Source: Poa pratensis (taxonomy: Eukaryota; Streptophyta; Magnoliopsida; Poales; Poaceae). From it: a DNA stretch of 64,000 bases. Positions 1 to 11,647 of the stretch are shown here, piece after piece. How positions within the stretch are numbered: the first letter of the stretch is position 1; each line of letters opens with the position of its first letter. The stretch spans positions 119,356,186-119,420,185 of the forward strand of contig CAMZMU010000063.1 of the NCBI GenBank assembly GCA_947311845.1, in the 5' to 3' direction. The notes beneath the pieces were generated by a model. That model saw only the letters and a program-made list of their open reading frames with translations. It was not told where the DNA came from and did not search any database. Made by a program: the position numbers and the translations under genes.

Positions 1-390
1 GGGCTGTTGGGTTATATGTTGTGGAGAGAAATTATGCATTTTTGCATCTGTTTCGATCTCTAACTATTTCGGTTAGCCTCGGATGAAGACCAAATTACAT
101 GAATTGAGTTGGGTTTTAAATTGAGAACTTAATTGAAATAGGTATAGAAATTATCAGTTTTGGTCCGGTTATCTTTCTTTTCTTTGTTATGGACTTTAAT
201 TCTTGGTTATCATGCCATCGCTAGATAAAAGAACCCTCCACCTTGGTGCTCTACGTCAAGTCGTCAACCACGGTCACAATCACATCAGAAAGAGTAAAAA
301 CAACACGATGAAAAACATATTTGGCGTTTAAACTCATATAAATATGAAACATGGCATAAGAAAAACACGATGAAGGTGCACTGAAACTTA
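1..390. other. Intergenic, no feature seen
   Basis: AT-rich sequence with no convincing ORF, repeat or RNA gene. Its last five bases, ACTTA, are the left target-site duplication of the Copia element that follows. Confidence 0.6.
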
Positions 391-1220
391 TGTTAAAATT
401 TGGGCCCATTTGGGGCAGCCCAATAAGCAATTTCTGAAATCTCAAATTGGCCCATGTGTATGGCAGAATTTTGGGAGTGCAAAGTGGTGCTAAAGTTTAG
501 TCCCACATTGCTAGTTGGAGGAGACAAACACCACCTTATATAGTGGAGTGTTGTACCACATGGTGTGCTAGTTGAGAATAGAAGGCTCTCTCGTGCGCAC
601 TCCTCCTCCTCCTCCGCCGCCGTCCGTCCGTCTCGTCACGACACGCCGCGGGTTGCGGGAATGAGCCGAGCCGATGCCTAGCACCGACTCGAACGTGTGC
701 GACGTGGCCAGCCCACGTTGTACCCGTTAGGGTTTCCCGAACCGCACTATATATTGCCGTGCGCCGTCACACAACCGAACCAATCTAGGTTTTGCCAATC
801 TCGCGCCTTGCGCCGCCACCGTAGTCTACTCCATCCCATGCGCCGGCGTGCACCGGCGAACGGGACAGCAGGTCTCCGGAACCACTTGTCCTTGTGATCC
901 TGTACGGGAGAGGGCGAATAAGGTTTTTGGGAAGCGCTCCGCGTGACTGCTTAAGTTCTTCATCACGGCTCGACTTCCTGGACGATCTCCGGGTCCGCGG
1001 GCGACTCGTCTTCAACGTCGTCTTCTTCGAGCTGCTACCGTCGCTGCTCAAGCTGCCGCCGTCGTTGCTCCAACGACTACTTCATCTACTACCGTTCGGT
1101 ACGTGTATCACGTTCCGATCTGCTGTTTTATTATGGCTGTGTTAGTAGATGTTAGTAGCTCTTGCGATCATGTTTTATATTCTGGAATTAATCATGGAAA
1201 TTATGCCTAATAATCCAACA
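391..1220 (+). repeat. 5' LTR of the Copia element (830 bp)
   Basis: The LTR starts TGTTAAAATTTGGGCCC and ends TAATCCAACA. It aligns with 5725-6696 but lacks about 84 bp near position 679 and about 55 bp near position 1150 that the 3' LTR retains. The second gap is bounded in the 3' LTR by short direct ATGTT repeats, as expected for a microhomology deletion. A TATA-like TTATATAG lies at about 537-544, in a suitable place for the element promoter. Short ORFs inside the LTR are not credible genes. Confidence 0.9.
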
Positions 1221-1266
1221 ATCCAAAAACCTTATATTTGTTATAGGCAATTTCCTGAGTTAAACA

Positions 1267-4200
1267 TGGGACATCTATCTGATGCGCTGAGGCCGGACAA
1301 GTTTACCGGTGTGGACTTTAAGAGATGGCAGTACAAGACCACACTGTGGTTGCGATCTCTGAAAGTGTTCGAGGCTAGTGAGGGTTTACCTGAAGGAACT
1401 ATATCTGACGAGGATCAGAACAAGTTCAAGGAAACCAATACTGCCTTTGTGGGACTCGTTCTGAGTGCTCTTAGCAACAAGCTGTTTGATGTGTACATGC
1501 ACATTACAGATGCCAAAGAGCTCTGGGAGGCACTGAACGCTAAGTTCGGTGTAGCAGATGCTGGCAGTGAACTGTACATCATGGAGAGCTTCCATGACTT
1601 CAGGATGGCTAACAACCGTTCTGTAGTCGAACAGGCTCATGAGATACAGTGCATTGCTAAGGAGCTTGAGCACGCTAAGTGTGCCTTACCTGACAAGTTT
1701 GTGGCTGGATGCATTATTGCAAAGTTGCCCTCTTCATGGAGGAACTTCGCCACAACTCTCAAACACAAGAGACAGGAGATATCGGTTGAAAACCTGATAG
1801 CGTCTCTTGATGTTGAGGAGAAGGCTCGGGCTAAGGACACTGCTGAGAGAGGTGGTGAAGGTCAGTCTAGCGCCAACATGGTGCAGAAGAACTTTCACCA
1901 TGGCAAGAGCAAGGCAAAGAGCAAGCCTTCCTTCAACATGCCTACCAAGACTACTTCTTTCAAGAAGAAGAAGAAGATGCTGAACAAATCTGAGCTAAAG
2001 TGCTACACTTGTGGAGAGCCCGGACACTTCTCTGTGGACTGCCCAGATCGTGCAGACAAGAAAGGGAAGGCGCAAAGCATGTCAACGTCGTGACCGCTAG
2101 CAATGCTGATGGGTACGGTAATTTACCGATTGTGCTTTCAGTATTTCAATCTCCATGTTGGTGGATTGATACGGGTGCTAATGTTCATGTATGTGCTGAC
2201 ATCTCTATGTTCACTTCTTATCAGGTCGCAGATTCAAGCGTCTTAATGGGGAATGGATCACATGCTTCTGTTCGTGGTGTTGGCACGGTAGATCTGAAGT
2301 TTACTTCGGGAAGATCGTGCAGCTGAGGAACGTGCAGCATGTCCCTACTATGAACAAGAATCTTGTTAGCGGCTCCCTTCTATGCAGAGATGGGTTTAAA
2401 TTAGTCTTGGAGTCCAATAAAGTAGTTGTGTCAAAGTTTGGACAATTTATTGGTAAAGGGTATGAGTGCGGAGGCTTGTTCCGCTTTTCATTATCGGATT
2501 TTTGTAATAAGTCAGTAAACCATATTTGTGGCAGTGTGGATTCGGATGCTAATGTTTGGCACTCTCGTTTATGTCATGTTAATTTTGGTTTAATGAGTAG
2601 ACTTTCCAGTTTGAGTTTAATTCCTACTTTCACCATTGCCAAAGGTTCTAAGTGCCATAGCTGTGTGCAATCTAAGCAACCTCGAAAGCCTCACAAGGCA
2701 GCCGAGGAGAGAAACTTGGCACCTCTAGAACTCGTACATTCGGATCTATGTGAGATGAATGGCGTGTTGACAAAAGGTGATAAGAGATATTTCATGACTT
2801 TAATCGATGATGCTACTAGGTTCTGTTATGTATATTTGTTGCACACTAAAGATGAAGCTTTAGACTACTTTAAAATTATAAAGCTGAAGTAGAAAATCAA
2901 TTAGAGAGAAAGATCAAACGTCTTAGGTCAGATCGTGGTGGCGAGTATTTCTCCAACGTATTTGATGAATTCTGTGAGGAACATGGTATTATTCATGAGA
3001 GGACGCCTCCCTATTCGCCCCAATCAAACGGGGTTGCCGAGAGGAAAAACCGCACGCTGACCGACTTGGTGAACGCCATGTTGGACACTGCTGGTTTATC
3101 TAAGGCATGGTGGGGGGAGGCTTTGTTGACTTCGTGTCATGTCCTGAATAGAGTTCCTAACAAGGATAAAGAGAAGACACCTTACGAGGAGTGGTCTGGG
3201 AGAAAACCATCACTTTCTTATTTTCGTACTTGGGGATGTTTGGCGAAAGTCAATGTTCCAATTCCTAAGAAACGAAAACTTGGACCGAAGACAGTGGATT
3301 GTGTCTTTCTAGGTTATGCTCAGCGGAGCATTTGCTATAGATTTTTAGTGGTTAAATCTGAGATACCTGATATGCATGTTGATACTATTTTGGAATCTCG
3401 TGATGCAACATTTTTTGAGAACACGTTTCCTATGAAGGATATGCATAGCATTGCTAGAATTTCTTCTGAGATATTTGCTGAACCTAGTACATCTGTTGAT
3501 CATTCTGAACAACCACTTGTTGAGGAAGTCCTTGAGAAGGATGACAATGAATCAGCTCCCAAGAGGAGCAAGAGACAGAGGACTGAAAAATCCTTTGGTG
3601 ATGATTTCATTGTGTACCTTGTGGACAATACTCCCACGTCCATTGCAGAGGCATTTGCATCTCCTGATGCTGATGACTGGAAAGAAGCTGTCCATAATGA
3701 GATGGACTCGATTCTTTCTAATGGAACTTGGGAATTATCTGAACGACCCTACGGCTGCAAACCTGTGGGTTGTAAGTGGGTGTTCAAGAAGAAGCTAAGG
3801 CCTGATGGTACTATTGAGAAGTACAAGGCACGGCTTGTAGCCAAGGGCTACACCCAGCGCGAAGGCGAAGATTACTTTGACACCTATTCACCTGTTGCTA
3901 GACTCACCACCATTCGAGTACTACTTTCCCTGGCTGCCTCCTATGGTCTTATCGTTCATCAAATGGACGTAAAGACAGCTTTCCTTAACGGAGAGTTGGA
4001 AGAGGAAATCTATATGGATCAGCCTGATGGGTTTGTAGTAAAAGGTGAAGAGAGAAAGGTGTGCAAATTGTTAAAATCTTTGTATGGGCTGAAGCAAGCA
4101 CCTAAGCAATGGCATGAGAAGTTTGACAGAACTTTAACTTCTGCAGGCTTTGCCATTAATGAGGCTGATAGGTGTGTATATTATCGCCATGGTGGGGGCG

Positions 4201-5181
4201 ATAGTGTTATATTATGCTTGTATGTTGATGACATACTGATTTTCGGTACAAGCATGATAGTGATAAATGAGGTCAAGTCTTTCTGTCAAAGAGCTTTGAT
4301 ATGAAAGATCTGGGACAAGCTGATGTGATCCTGAACATTAAGCTGATTAGGGATGAGAGTGGGATTACGTTAACGCAATCACACTATGTTGAGAAGGTCT
4401 TGAGCCGCTTTGGTTATATAGACAGCAAGCCTTCTCCAACACCCTATGATCCCAGTGTGACACTCAGAAAGAACAAAAAGGAAACGAGAGATCAATTAAG
4501 ATATTCTCAAGTGATCGGTTCACTCATGTACCTTGCGAGCGCGACGAGACCTGATATCTCTTTTGCTGTGAGCAAGTTGAGCAGGTTCATGTCTAACCCG
4601 GGTATTGATCATTGGCATGCACTTGAAAGGGTCATGCGCTATCTGAACGGTACAATGAGTTATGGGATTCACTATTCAGGGCACCCTGCGGTGCTTGAGG
4701 GATACTGTGATGCGAACTGGATCTCAGATGTTGATGAGCTCTACGCCACAAGTGGATATGCATTTATTCTTGGAGGTGGCGCAGTGTCATGGAGGTCTTG
4801 CAAACAGACCATTTTGACGAGGTCAACCATGGAAGCAGAACTTGCTGCTTTAGATACAGCTTCTGTTGAGGCAGAATGGCTGCGTGAGCTCTTGATGGAC
4901 TTGCCGGTGGTTGAGAAACCATTACCGGCCATCCTTATGAACTGTGACAACCAAACGGTTATTACGAAAGTGAACAGTGCTAAGGATAATGCGAAGTCAT
5001 CAAGACACGTCAAAGACGCTTGAAGTCTGTCAGGAAAATGAGAAACTCCGGAGTAATAACTGTTAGTTATATTCAAACAGACAAAAACCTGGCAGATCCC
5101 TTTACGAAGGGACTATCACGTAATGTGATAGATAGTGCATCGAGGGAGATGGGGTTGAGACCCGTGAGCGTTACACCATAG
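1267..5181 (+). pseudogene. Copia gag-pol polyprotein, frameshifted
   Basis: The conserved reading starts at the ATG at 1267 (MGHLSDALRPDKFTG). Gag with a CCHC zinc knuckle (CYTCGEPGHFSVDC) runs to about 2075. A frame change leads into the aspartic protease (DTGA at about 2168-2180). Another near 2308 leads into the integrase zinc-binding region and the start of the DDE core. A further one near 2885 continues integrase and reverse transcriptase, with catalytic YVDD at about 4221-4232. A break near 4300 leads into RNase H, and one near 5018 precedes the C-terminal tail ending at TAG 5179-5181. At least five frame changes mean no functional polyprotein. The domain order is diagnostic of Copia. 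Confidence 0.93.
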
Positions 5182-5724
5182 TGGTAACCCAACCTATGTG
5201 ATCGGAGATCCCGTGAATTAGGACCTGGGAAGAACAAGCTAGTGGTTTAACAGAGGAGAGTTATTTTATAACCCTCTCCGTGGGAAGATGCATAACTCTC
5301 ACATTCTGTAAGGCAGGTTGGCAATATGCCTTAATGTGTTTCTGTTGGCTATTCGTAGCAAAGGTGCTATCCTACAGAGCGACCTTGAAAGAACACACCT
5401 ATATGAGTCCGACTGTTAAACGTCGCAGTCTATGAGATTTGGGTGATCTCTAGTAAGCTCATGAAGAGACCAGGGAGTATGACGCATATGCTCCACCCGC
5501 GGGGTAGGCTACTGGCAGCCACGTACTGGTTATGACTTTGAGTGAAGTCTATTGGCACCAAACTTGCAATTCAAGGTTCGTCCATTGTTCAAGTTGCTGG
5601 TAGATGTAGCTTGAAGCTCTAGGCGGAAGTTCAACTTAACAGTCTCTGCTGAAACACTGGTATATAAACAAGAAACGAGGTTTGGCAAAATCTCTAAATG
5701 GGAATTTGAGATCTGGTGGGGGAT
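5182..5724 (+). other. Copia 3' untranslated region with polypurine tract
   Basis: Non-coding segment between the end of pol and the 3' LTR. It ends in a G-rich purine run (TGGTGGGGGA just before 5725), the position and composition of a plus-strand priming tract. No captured gene was recognised. Confidence 0.6.
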
Positions 5725-6696
5725 TGTTAAATTTGGGCCCATTTGGGCAGCCCAATAAGCAATTCTGAAATCTCAAATTGGCCCATGTGCATGGCAGAAT
5801 TTTGGAGTGCAAAGTGGTGCTAAAGTTTAGTCCCACATTGCTAGTTGGAGGAGACAAACACCACCTTATATAGTGGAGTGTTGTACCACTTGGTGTGCTA
5901 GTTGAGAATAGAAGGCTCTCTCGTGCGCACTCCTCCTCCTCCTCCGCCGTCCGTCCGTCCGTCTCGTCACGACACGCCGCGGGTTGCGGGAATGAGCCGA
6001 GCCGATGCCTATATTTTTGCTGTTCAGGAAAATCGAGTCGCTAGCGTACGCGTACAGTTAGCCAGTTCGGGTCGCTCCCGGATCGTGGGCTGCTGCACCG
6101 ACTCGAACGTGTGCGACGTGGCCGGCCCACGTTGTACCCGTTAGGGTTTCCCGAACCGCACTATATATTGCCGTGCACTGCGTGCGCCGTCACACAACCG
6201 AACCAATCTAGGTTTTGCCAATCTCGTGCCTTGCGCCGCCACCGTAGTCTACTCCATCCCGTGCGCCGGCGTGCACCGGCGAACGGGACAGCAGGTCTCC
6301 GGAACCACTTGTCCTTGTGATCCTGTACGGGAGAGGGCGAATAAGGTTTTTGGGAAGCGCTCCGCGCGACTGCTCAAGTTCTTCATCACGGCTCGACTTC
6401 CTGGACGATCTCCGGGTCCGCGGGCGACTCGTCTTCAACGTCGTCTTCTTCGAGCTGCTACCGTCGCTGCTCAAGCTGCCGCCGTCGCTGCTCCAACGAC
6501 TACTTCATCTACTACCGTTCGGTACGTGTATCACGTTCCGATCTGCTGTTTTATTATGGCTGTGTTAGTAGATGTTTTGCTGCTGTTCATGTTAATTAAT
6601 ACGTCTAGTATTTTCGAGATTAACATGTTAGTAGCTCTTGCGATCATGTTTTATATTCTAGAATTAATCATGAAAATTATGCCTAATAATCCAACA
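5725..6696 (+). repeat. 3' LTR of the Copia element (972 bp)
   Basis: Begins TGTTAAATTTGGGCCC and ends TAATCCAACA, followed by the target duplication ACTTA. It is the longer LTR copy. It keeps a segment at about 6008-6090 and another at about 6575-6628 that are missing from the 5' LTR. Confidence 0.9.
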
Positions 6697-6701
6697 ACTT
6701 A

Positions 6702-7440
6702 AGGGCCGGAACGCACCGAAACCAATAGAAAACAATAGAAAACAATGAAACGTGGTACATGAGTTGCTATGCTATAGGGCCAGAAGAGACGTGTACAGAA
6801 GGTTCAGCCTGTAGATAAGTTTTGCCGCATTTTCGCCCCAAAATCTACGTACTAAGCTAGAGCATATGAAGCTGTTCCTGCTGGCCTGCTGCTGTTTTGT
6901 TTATCATCCGGAGAAATACATGGATTCAGAAGCAACGTCCAGCCGGGCGCGCGTCAGCGTGTGACCTCACCTCGCGGCTCCTCAATGATTGCATCAGTCT
7001 TGTTGTTCTCATCCGATGGGGAGATTAGAGGCTGAGATTCGTCCAAGGACCCGGCCGGAAGCACACTTGATCACTGCATCCTTTAATTTGTTTTTTATTT
7101 ATTTATTGGCAGTGCATGCCAACCACAAACCACGGCTGCATACCAGAAGAAGCAGCGAGTGGTTACGGAGAATCAAGCGTGTCAAATTAACTAATGCTAA
7201 TGACAGATCACTGACAACCCCCGCTATGCTAATTGAGCATCTGATGCAGCTTCCCGGTTTGGAATTTTTGTGGGAGCTTTAATCCTTTTTGCAGATAAGA
7301 TAAGATCGAGTAGGCCGTGTACCCTTTGAACATGTGTCTGTTAATTAATACTCCCTTTGTATCATTTAGCTTGCTTAAATGTCTTATATTATGGTACAGA
7401 TGGGTAAGAAGTAATACTAGTGTACCGGTAAAGAAAGGGA
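6702..7440. other. Intergenic; left copy of a local duplication
   Basis: No gene was recognised. About 7130-7330 is similar to about 8790-8945: both share TTAACTAATGCT, a GCATC box, TCCTTTTTGCAGA and GCCGTGTACC in the same order. A Stowaway-like terminus (CTCCCTTTGTATCATTTAG) begins at 7351, but its partner end was not found. Confidence 0.5.
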
Positions 7441-7840
7441 CGTGATGTTTTAACTCACGGGTGCAGATGAACCCGTTATGCAAAATGCATTTTTAGCGTA
7501 TTTCAAAATGTTAAAAAAATTCAAACAAAAATTTCGGGTGTTCATATAAAAAATGTCTATCCGTAAAAAAAATTCGAATCGAAAAAAACATTTTGTGTGA
7601 CCGGTATAAAAAAGAGAAAAAAATGTCACGTGCAGAGGTGTTTTTGGACGCGGGGGATTTGTCTTTTTTACACCGGCCGCACAAAATATATTTTCATCCC
7701 AATTTCTTTTTGTACGAACATAGAATATTCATATGTATATCCGAAATTTTTGGTTTGAAATTTTTTGACACTTTAAAATTCGTTTTTTAGGTAGTGGGTG
7801 TAGATACACCTATAAGCCGAAGTGGATTTCCCTAAAGAAA
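7440..7840. mobile_element. Long-foldback MITE-like element, copy 1
   Basis: An imperfect long inverted repeat of about 400 bp: the left part reads GGGTGCAGATGAACCC and the right part reads GTGGGTGTAGATACACC. AT-rich arms pair around a centre near 7635. It resembles the foldbacks near 9310 and 9840. It has no coding capacity and its superfamily is uncertain. Confidence 0.5.
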
Positions 7841-7841
7841 G

Positions 7842-7926
7842 AGATCATTATTGTCCTTCAACATTATCAAGATACTACTAAAGAAAGAGATCATTATTGT
7901 CCCTCAACATTATCAAGATACTACTC
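7842..7926. repeat. Tandem duplication of a ~43-bp unit
   Basis: The unit AAAGAAAGAGATCATTATTG plus the following CAACATTATCAAGATACTAC occurs twice back to back with one base change. It lies at the edge of foldback copy 1. Confidence 0.7.
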
Positions 7927-7937
7927 AGTAAAAGGAC

Positions 7938-8060
7938 ATGATGTTTTGGCTTACGGGTGCAGGTGAACCAATTGTGCAAAATACATTTTTAACGCATTTC
8001 AAAATGTTAAAAAAAATTCAAACAAAGTGGATTTCCCTATAAGCCGAAGTGGATTTCCCG
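7938..8060. mobile_element. Truncated foldback element fragment
   Basis: Repeats the left end of foldback copy 1 (GATGTTTT, ACGGGTGCAG, then CATTTCAAAATGTTAAAAA and TTCAAACAAA). It then breaks off into AAGTGGATTTCCC, the sequence that follows the right end of copy 1, which suggests an internal deletion. Confidence 0.5.
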
Positions 8061-9305
8061 CAAAATTGCTACTATCGAGCAGTGATCTGTATACAGTTGA
8101 CAAGCTAGTTTAGTACTACCACAGCCAGTCTGCAATATTCTGCCTGAGATGAAGTTAAAAGCTGCTTCATCGAAGGTAACACACTAACACTAGGGAGTAC
8201 TGATCACGAGATGAGAGATTCTTCCTGAGAGGACACATTTTTCTTTATTAGATTATCCGATAGCAGCCTCCACGGGCAACACGTTTTGCCACCAGATGAA
8301 ATAGTTTCAGCCAAACCTTCATGTGCACAATTGTGCGCGCATATTTAACCCCCTGCAGGCAGGTCCTTCTAGTTTCACCTGCTAACACCAACCATTTGGT
8401 GGTTTAGATCCTGCCAATGTTATGATGATTAAGCTGGTAGCAATAATTAACAAACTAAGTGCCGGTGCCTGACCTTATATATTCACCTAACGGAATTAAC
8501 AAGTGAAACACCGTAGAGGCAAAGGCGCTAAACTAATCTGACATTCCCTTCCAAAGCCAGGTCACCGCTAGTGCAAGCGACTGATTCAGCATCCCAAATT
8601 GTAGGCTTGTAAAATGGACCAACGAGCAATATAGGCAGTCCTTGATTGTTCATTCTTTGCACTCGAAGCAAGCAAGCAGACCGTAAACAAAAACAAAATA
8701 AGCAGAGTATATAATGGTAGCGTCTGGATTAACAAAACCTGTCGCTTTCAGGGATGAACCCACATAGAGAGAAGCCGGGCAAGAGCAAGATCAAACGACG
8801 GCAGAGCTGCAATTAACTAATGCTGATAACAGATCATTAAGACAACTCCATGATGCTACAATCAAGCATCTTTTACAGCCCTCAGTTGGGCTTTTGAGAA
8901 CGCTTTAGTCCTTTTTGCAGACCAAATCGAATAGCCGTGTACCAATGCCCCCGACCGACCAGCGGAACAGGTGTCTTTGATAAGGGCCATAAAAGTTCTC
9001 TAACAAAACAATTCTAATGATTATCACTATCCTGCTACATTGTGATCTGTTGGTAGTTTACAATGTCAGCGAGGTACTATAGCCATTTTGTGGGATTCTG
9101 TTTGAAACCATTCTGTATTAGGAAAATCTTTTGCCCTCTGTTTAAAAGAAAAAGGAAAATTGGAACGATGTTCTGCAAGATATTGGTAAGCCCTGAACTG
9201 AAAACAAAGCCGCCTAGAATTGGTAACCCACTGCCGCTTGATCTCGCATCATACATCCAACCCTTCCTCTCAGAGGTCAATGAAAGTAGCAGTATACCAT
9301 ACGGA
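8061..9305. other. Intergenic; right copy of a local duplication
   Basis: No gene was recognised. About 8790-8945 is the diverged partner of 7130-7330. About 8487-8540 (CTAACGGAATTAACAAGTG) resembles about 10320-10385, pointing to repeated local duplication. Confidence 0.45.
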
Positions 9306-9680
9306 AATCCACTTTGGGTAGTAGGTGCAGATGCACCCACTACCCAAAAAACAATTTTGAAAATGTCAAAAACTTCAAAGTAAAAATTTCGCATATACGT
9401 AAAGACATTTTATGTTAGCACACAAAGTTACGTGAAGAAAAAAAATTGTGACTTGTGCAAAAAAGACAAATCCAGACGCACTAAAATGTTTTTATACGAG
9501 TCATTTTTTTGTCTTTTTTGCACAGGTCACAAAAAATATTTTTTCACCACGCCATTTTTTATGCTAACACATAATGTTCTGATGCACATCCGAAAAAAAA
9601 TTCTGCAATTTTTGACATTTTGAGAAAAAACTAAAAAAAAATACGTAATAGGTGTAGATGCACTTATAAGCCAAATCGTC
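9305..9680. mobile_element. Long-foldback MITE-like element, copy 2
   Basis: Imperfect inverted repeat of about 370 bp. The left arm contains GTGCAAAAAAGACAAA and the right arm its complement TTTGTCTTTTTTGCAC, with a turn near 9490. The ends carry GTAGGTGCAGATGCACCC and GGTGTAGATGCAC. Small ORFs within it arise from the arms. Confidence 0.6.
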
Positions 9681-9696
9681 GCCTCCCCATACCATA

Positions 9697-9828
9697 CTAC
9701 TACCTTTGTTCCGAAATATAAGATGTTTTATCTTTTTTCTGATTTAGATCTATCTAGACATATTTTAGTGTGTACATTCACTTCCATATTAAATATCTAA
9801 AACTTCTTATAATTTAAAACGGTGAGAG
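9697..9828. mobile_element. Stowaway-type MITE (132 bp)
   Basis: The left end CTACCTTTGTTCCGAAATAT and the complementary right end (AAACGGTGAGAG) lie between TA dinucleotides at 9695-9696 and 9829-9830, the Tc1/mariner target signature. The terminal sequence resembles the grass Stowaway consensus. Confidence 0.7.
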
Positions 9829-9832
9829 TAGC

Positions 9833-10190
9833 GGAAATCCATTACGGGTAGTAGCTGCAGATGCACCCACTACTCAAAAAATAATTTTAAAAATATCAAA
9901 AAATTCAAAAAAAAATTACATATAGTTCAAGACATTTTATGTTAGCACAAAAAGTTACGTGAAGAAAAGATATTTTTTGTGACCTGTGCAAAAAAGACAA
10001 ATCCGAACGTACCAAAATGTCTTTATACGAGTCATTTTTTTGTTTTTTTGCACAGTTCACAAAAAATGTTTTTTCACCACGCCATTTTTTGTGCTAACAC
10101 ATAATATTCTAATGTACATCCGATTTTTTTCTATAATTTTTTGGCATTTTGAGAAAAAACTAAAAAAATATGAGTCAAATCGCCGCCTCG
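9833..10190. mobile_element. Long-foldback MITE-like element, copy 3
   Basis: Near-duplicate of copy 2: GTAGCTGCAGATGCACCC at the left end, GTGCAAAAAAGACAAA in the left arm and a complementary right arm. It sits immediately after the Stowaway MITE. Confidence 0.6.
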
Positions 10191-11349
10191 CATGAGAGTA
10201 GTAGTATTGTTAAAGTGACGGCTCATGAAACACGAGTTGTCTCCCGAATGTAATGTTTAACCTTATTTTTTCTCTGTCCAATAGTTACTTTGCTGGACTC
10301 CTGGCCCCTGGAATTTTCCACCTAATGGAGCTAACAAGTACAACACCATACAACGGCACGGCACTAAACTAAACTGCCATCATTAGAACGCCACATCACA
10401 CGAGTGCACGTGTTGATGATCAATTTTGGTTTAGAAAAAGTTATTTTCAATATATAGGACGAAATAGATCCTAACTAGTACATGTACGTACTAGTTATGT
10501 TCAGAATTTCGACCAAAAGGTTCGAAATTTCAGTCAAAACTGATGTCAACTAGTACATTTACTAGTCGCGTTCTGTAAACGGTCACAACTTGATATAATC
10601 AGATCTAATCCGAACATTTTTATTTTCGAACCCAGATGAGCGCTCAAGATAGAGTCAGATGAAAAAAACACATTGAATGAAAGTTCTTCGTTTTTTTGAG
10701 ACGAACAACTTTGTATTCTATGGGATTTTGATCCGAGGTAGTTAACTGCCTCAAAAACGACCCGCAAGGTACAGTCAGGTTTTAGACCGAACAATTTTGA
10801 AAAGTTCGGACCAAACCATCGGAAATTGGACTCAAACTAGGGTTTTGGACGTGAAACCAGATATTTTCCTTACACGGGAAGTCCAGCTGCCTCTTATATA
10901 CATGAGGGGTGACGGGCGATTGAACCAACACCAATCGAATAAACACATCTAATACTTTTTCGTGTGCATCTACTTTTATCCCTCTCCCTTATATCTTGCT
11001 TCTCATTCTTCGTCGTTATTCAAGATTGGAGGGCTACGATCCATGAGGCTCTAGGGGCAGTCGGGCCGACCTAGGGCAGCCCATAGCCGCCGCGAGCCTT
11101 GACGGGATCCCTCCCGGGCGAGCGGGGTTTCGGGTTTACAAAAGTGCCCTCCGGATTATCTTGCGTATCACGCTTCCGACGAGTCTAGCACCCTCGGCGC
11201 GTGCTGCCGCGTATCGCGCTCGGCGTCGAGGGTACACGGGTTACGTGTTCGTGTGCGAACAGCAAGTGACTAATTCACTGTCCCAAAAGGCAGCCATGAA
11301 GGGCCAAGTAAATGTTTCTTTTCTTGACCCAAGTAGCAATAATTTATTT
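10191..11349. other. Intergenic; possible LTR-like remnant at 10880-11160
   Basis: AT-rich, with short inverted motifs around GAAATTT near 10500. From about 10880 the sequence changes to a leader-like block (CTCTTATATACATGAGGGG, then GC-rich sequence with GGGTTTACAAAAGTG) that resembles the R-U5 part of an LTR. No paired LTR was seen, so this is only a suggestion. Confidence 0.3.
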
Positions 11350-11647
11350 GAATCAAGCAAAGCAAGCGTTAAACAAACAAACAAACAAGCTGAATATACA
11401 ACGGTTGGGTCGAATGGTCTATTTCTTTCTAGAATCAAGCAAAGCGTTAAACAAATCAAGTGCCGGAATAAAAGTACCGGGTGCATATGCATTATCTAGT
11501 GAATCAAGCAAAGCAAGCGTTAAACAAACAAACAAGCTGAATATACAACGGTTGGGTTGAATGGTCTATTTCTTTCTAGAATCAAGCAAAGCGTTAAACA
11601 AATCAAGTGCCGGAATAAAAGTACCGGGTGCATATGCATTATCTAGT
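11350..11647. repeat. Tandem repeat, two units of 151 and 147 bp
   Basis: The block beginning GAATCAAGCAAAGCAAGCG occurs at 11350-11500 and again at 11501-11647, differing by one 4-bp AAAC slip and a base change or two. Each unit itself contains a shorter direct repeat (AATCAAGCAAAGCGTTAAAC). Short ORFs here are repeat shadows. Confidence 0.85.

Larger units (their letters stand above)
391..6696 (+). mobile_element. Ty1/Copia LTR retrotransposon, complete but degenerate
   Basis: The element runs from TG at 391 to CA at 6696 and is flanked by a perfect 5-bp target duplication, ACTTA (386-390 and 6697-6701). Two LTRs enclose a gag-pol region whose order (gag with zinc knuckle, protease, integrase, reverse transcriptase, RNase H) defines Copia. 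The LTRs differ by two sizeable gaps as well as scattered substitutions, and the coding region has several frameshifts, so this is an old insertion. A purine-rich tract (5716-5723) directly precedes the 3' LTR. No match to the usual initiator-Met tRNA binding site was seen just inside the 5' LTR. The family name was not assigned. Confidence 0.95.

Noticed and set aside
697..1145. ORFs inside the 5' LTR and their copies at 6111-6702
   Set aside because: They duplicate with the LTRs, overlap on both strands and show no conserved protein signature.
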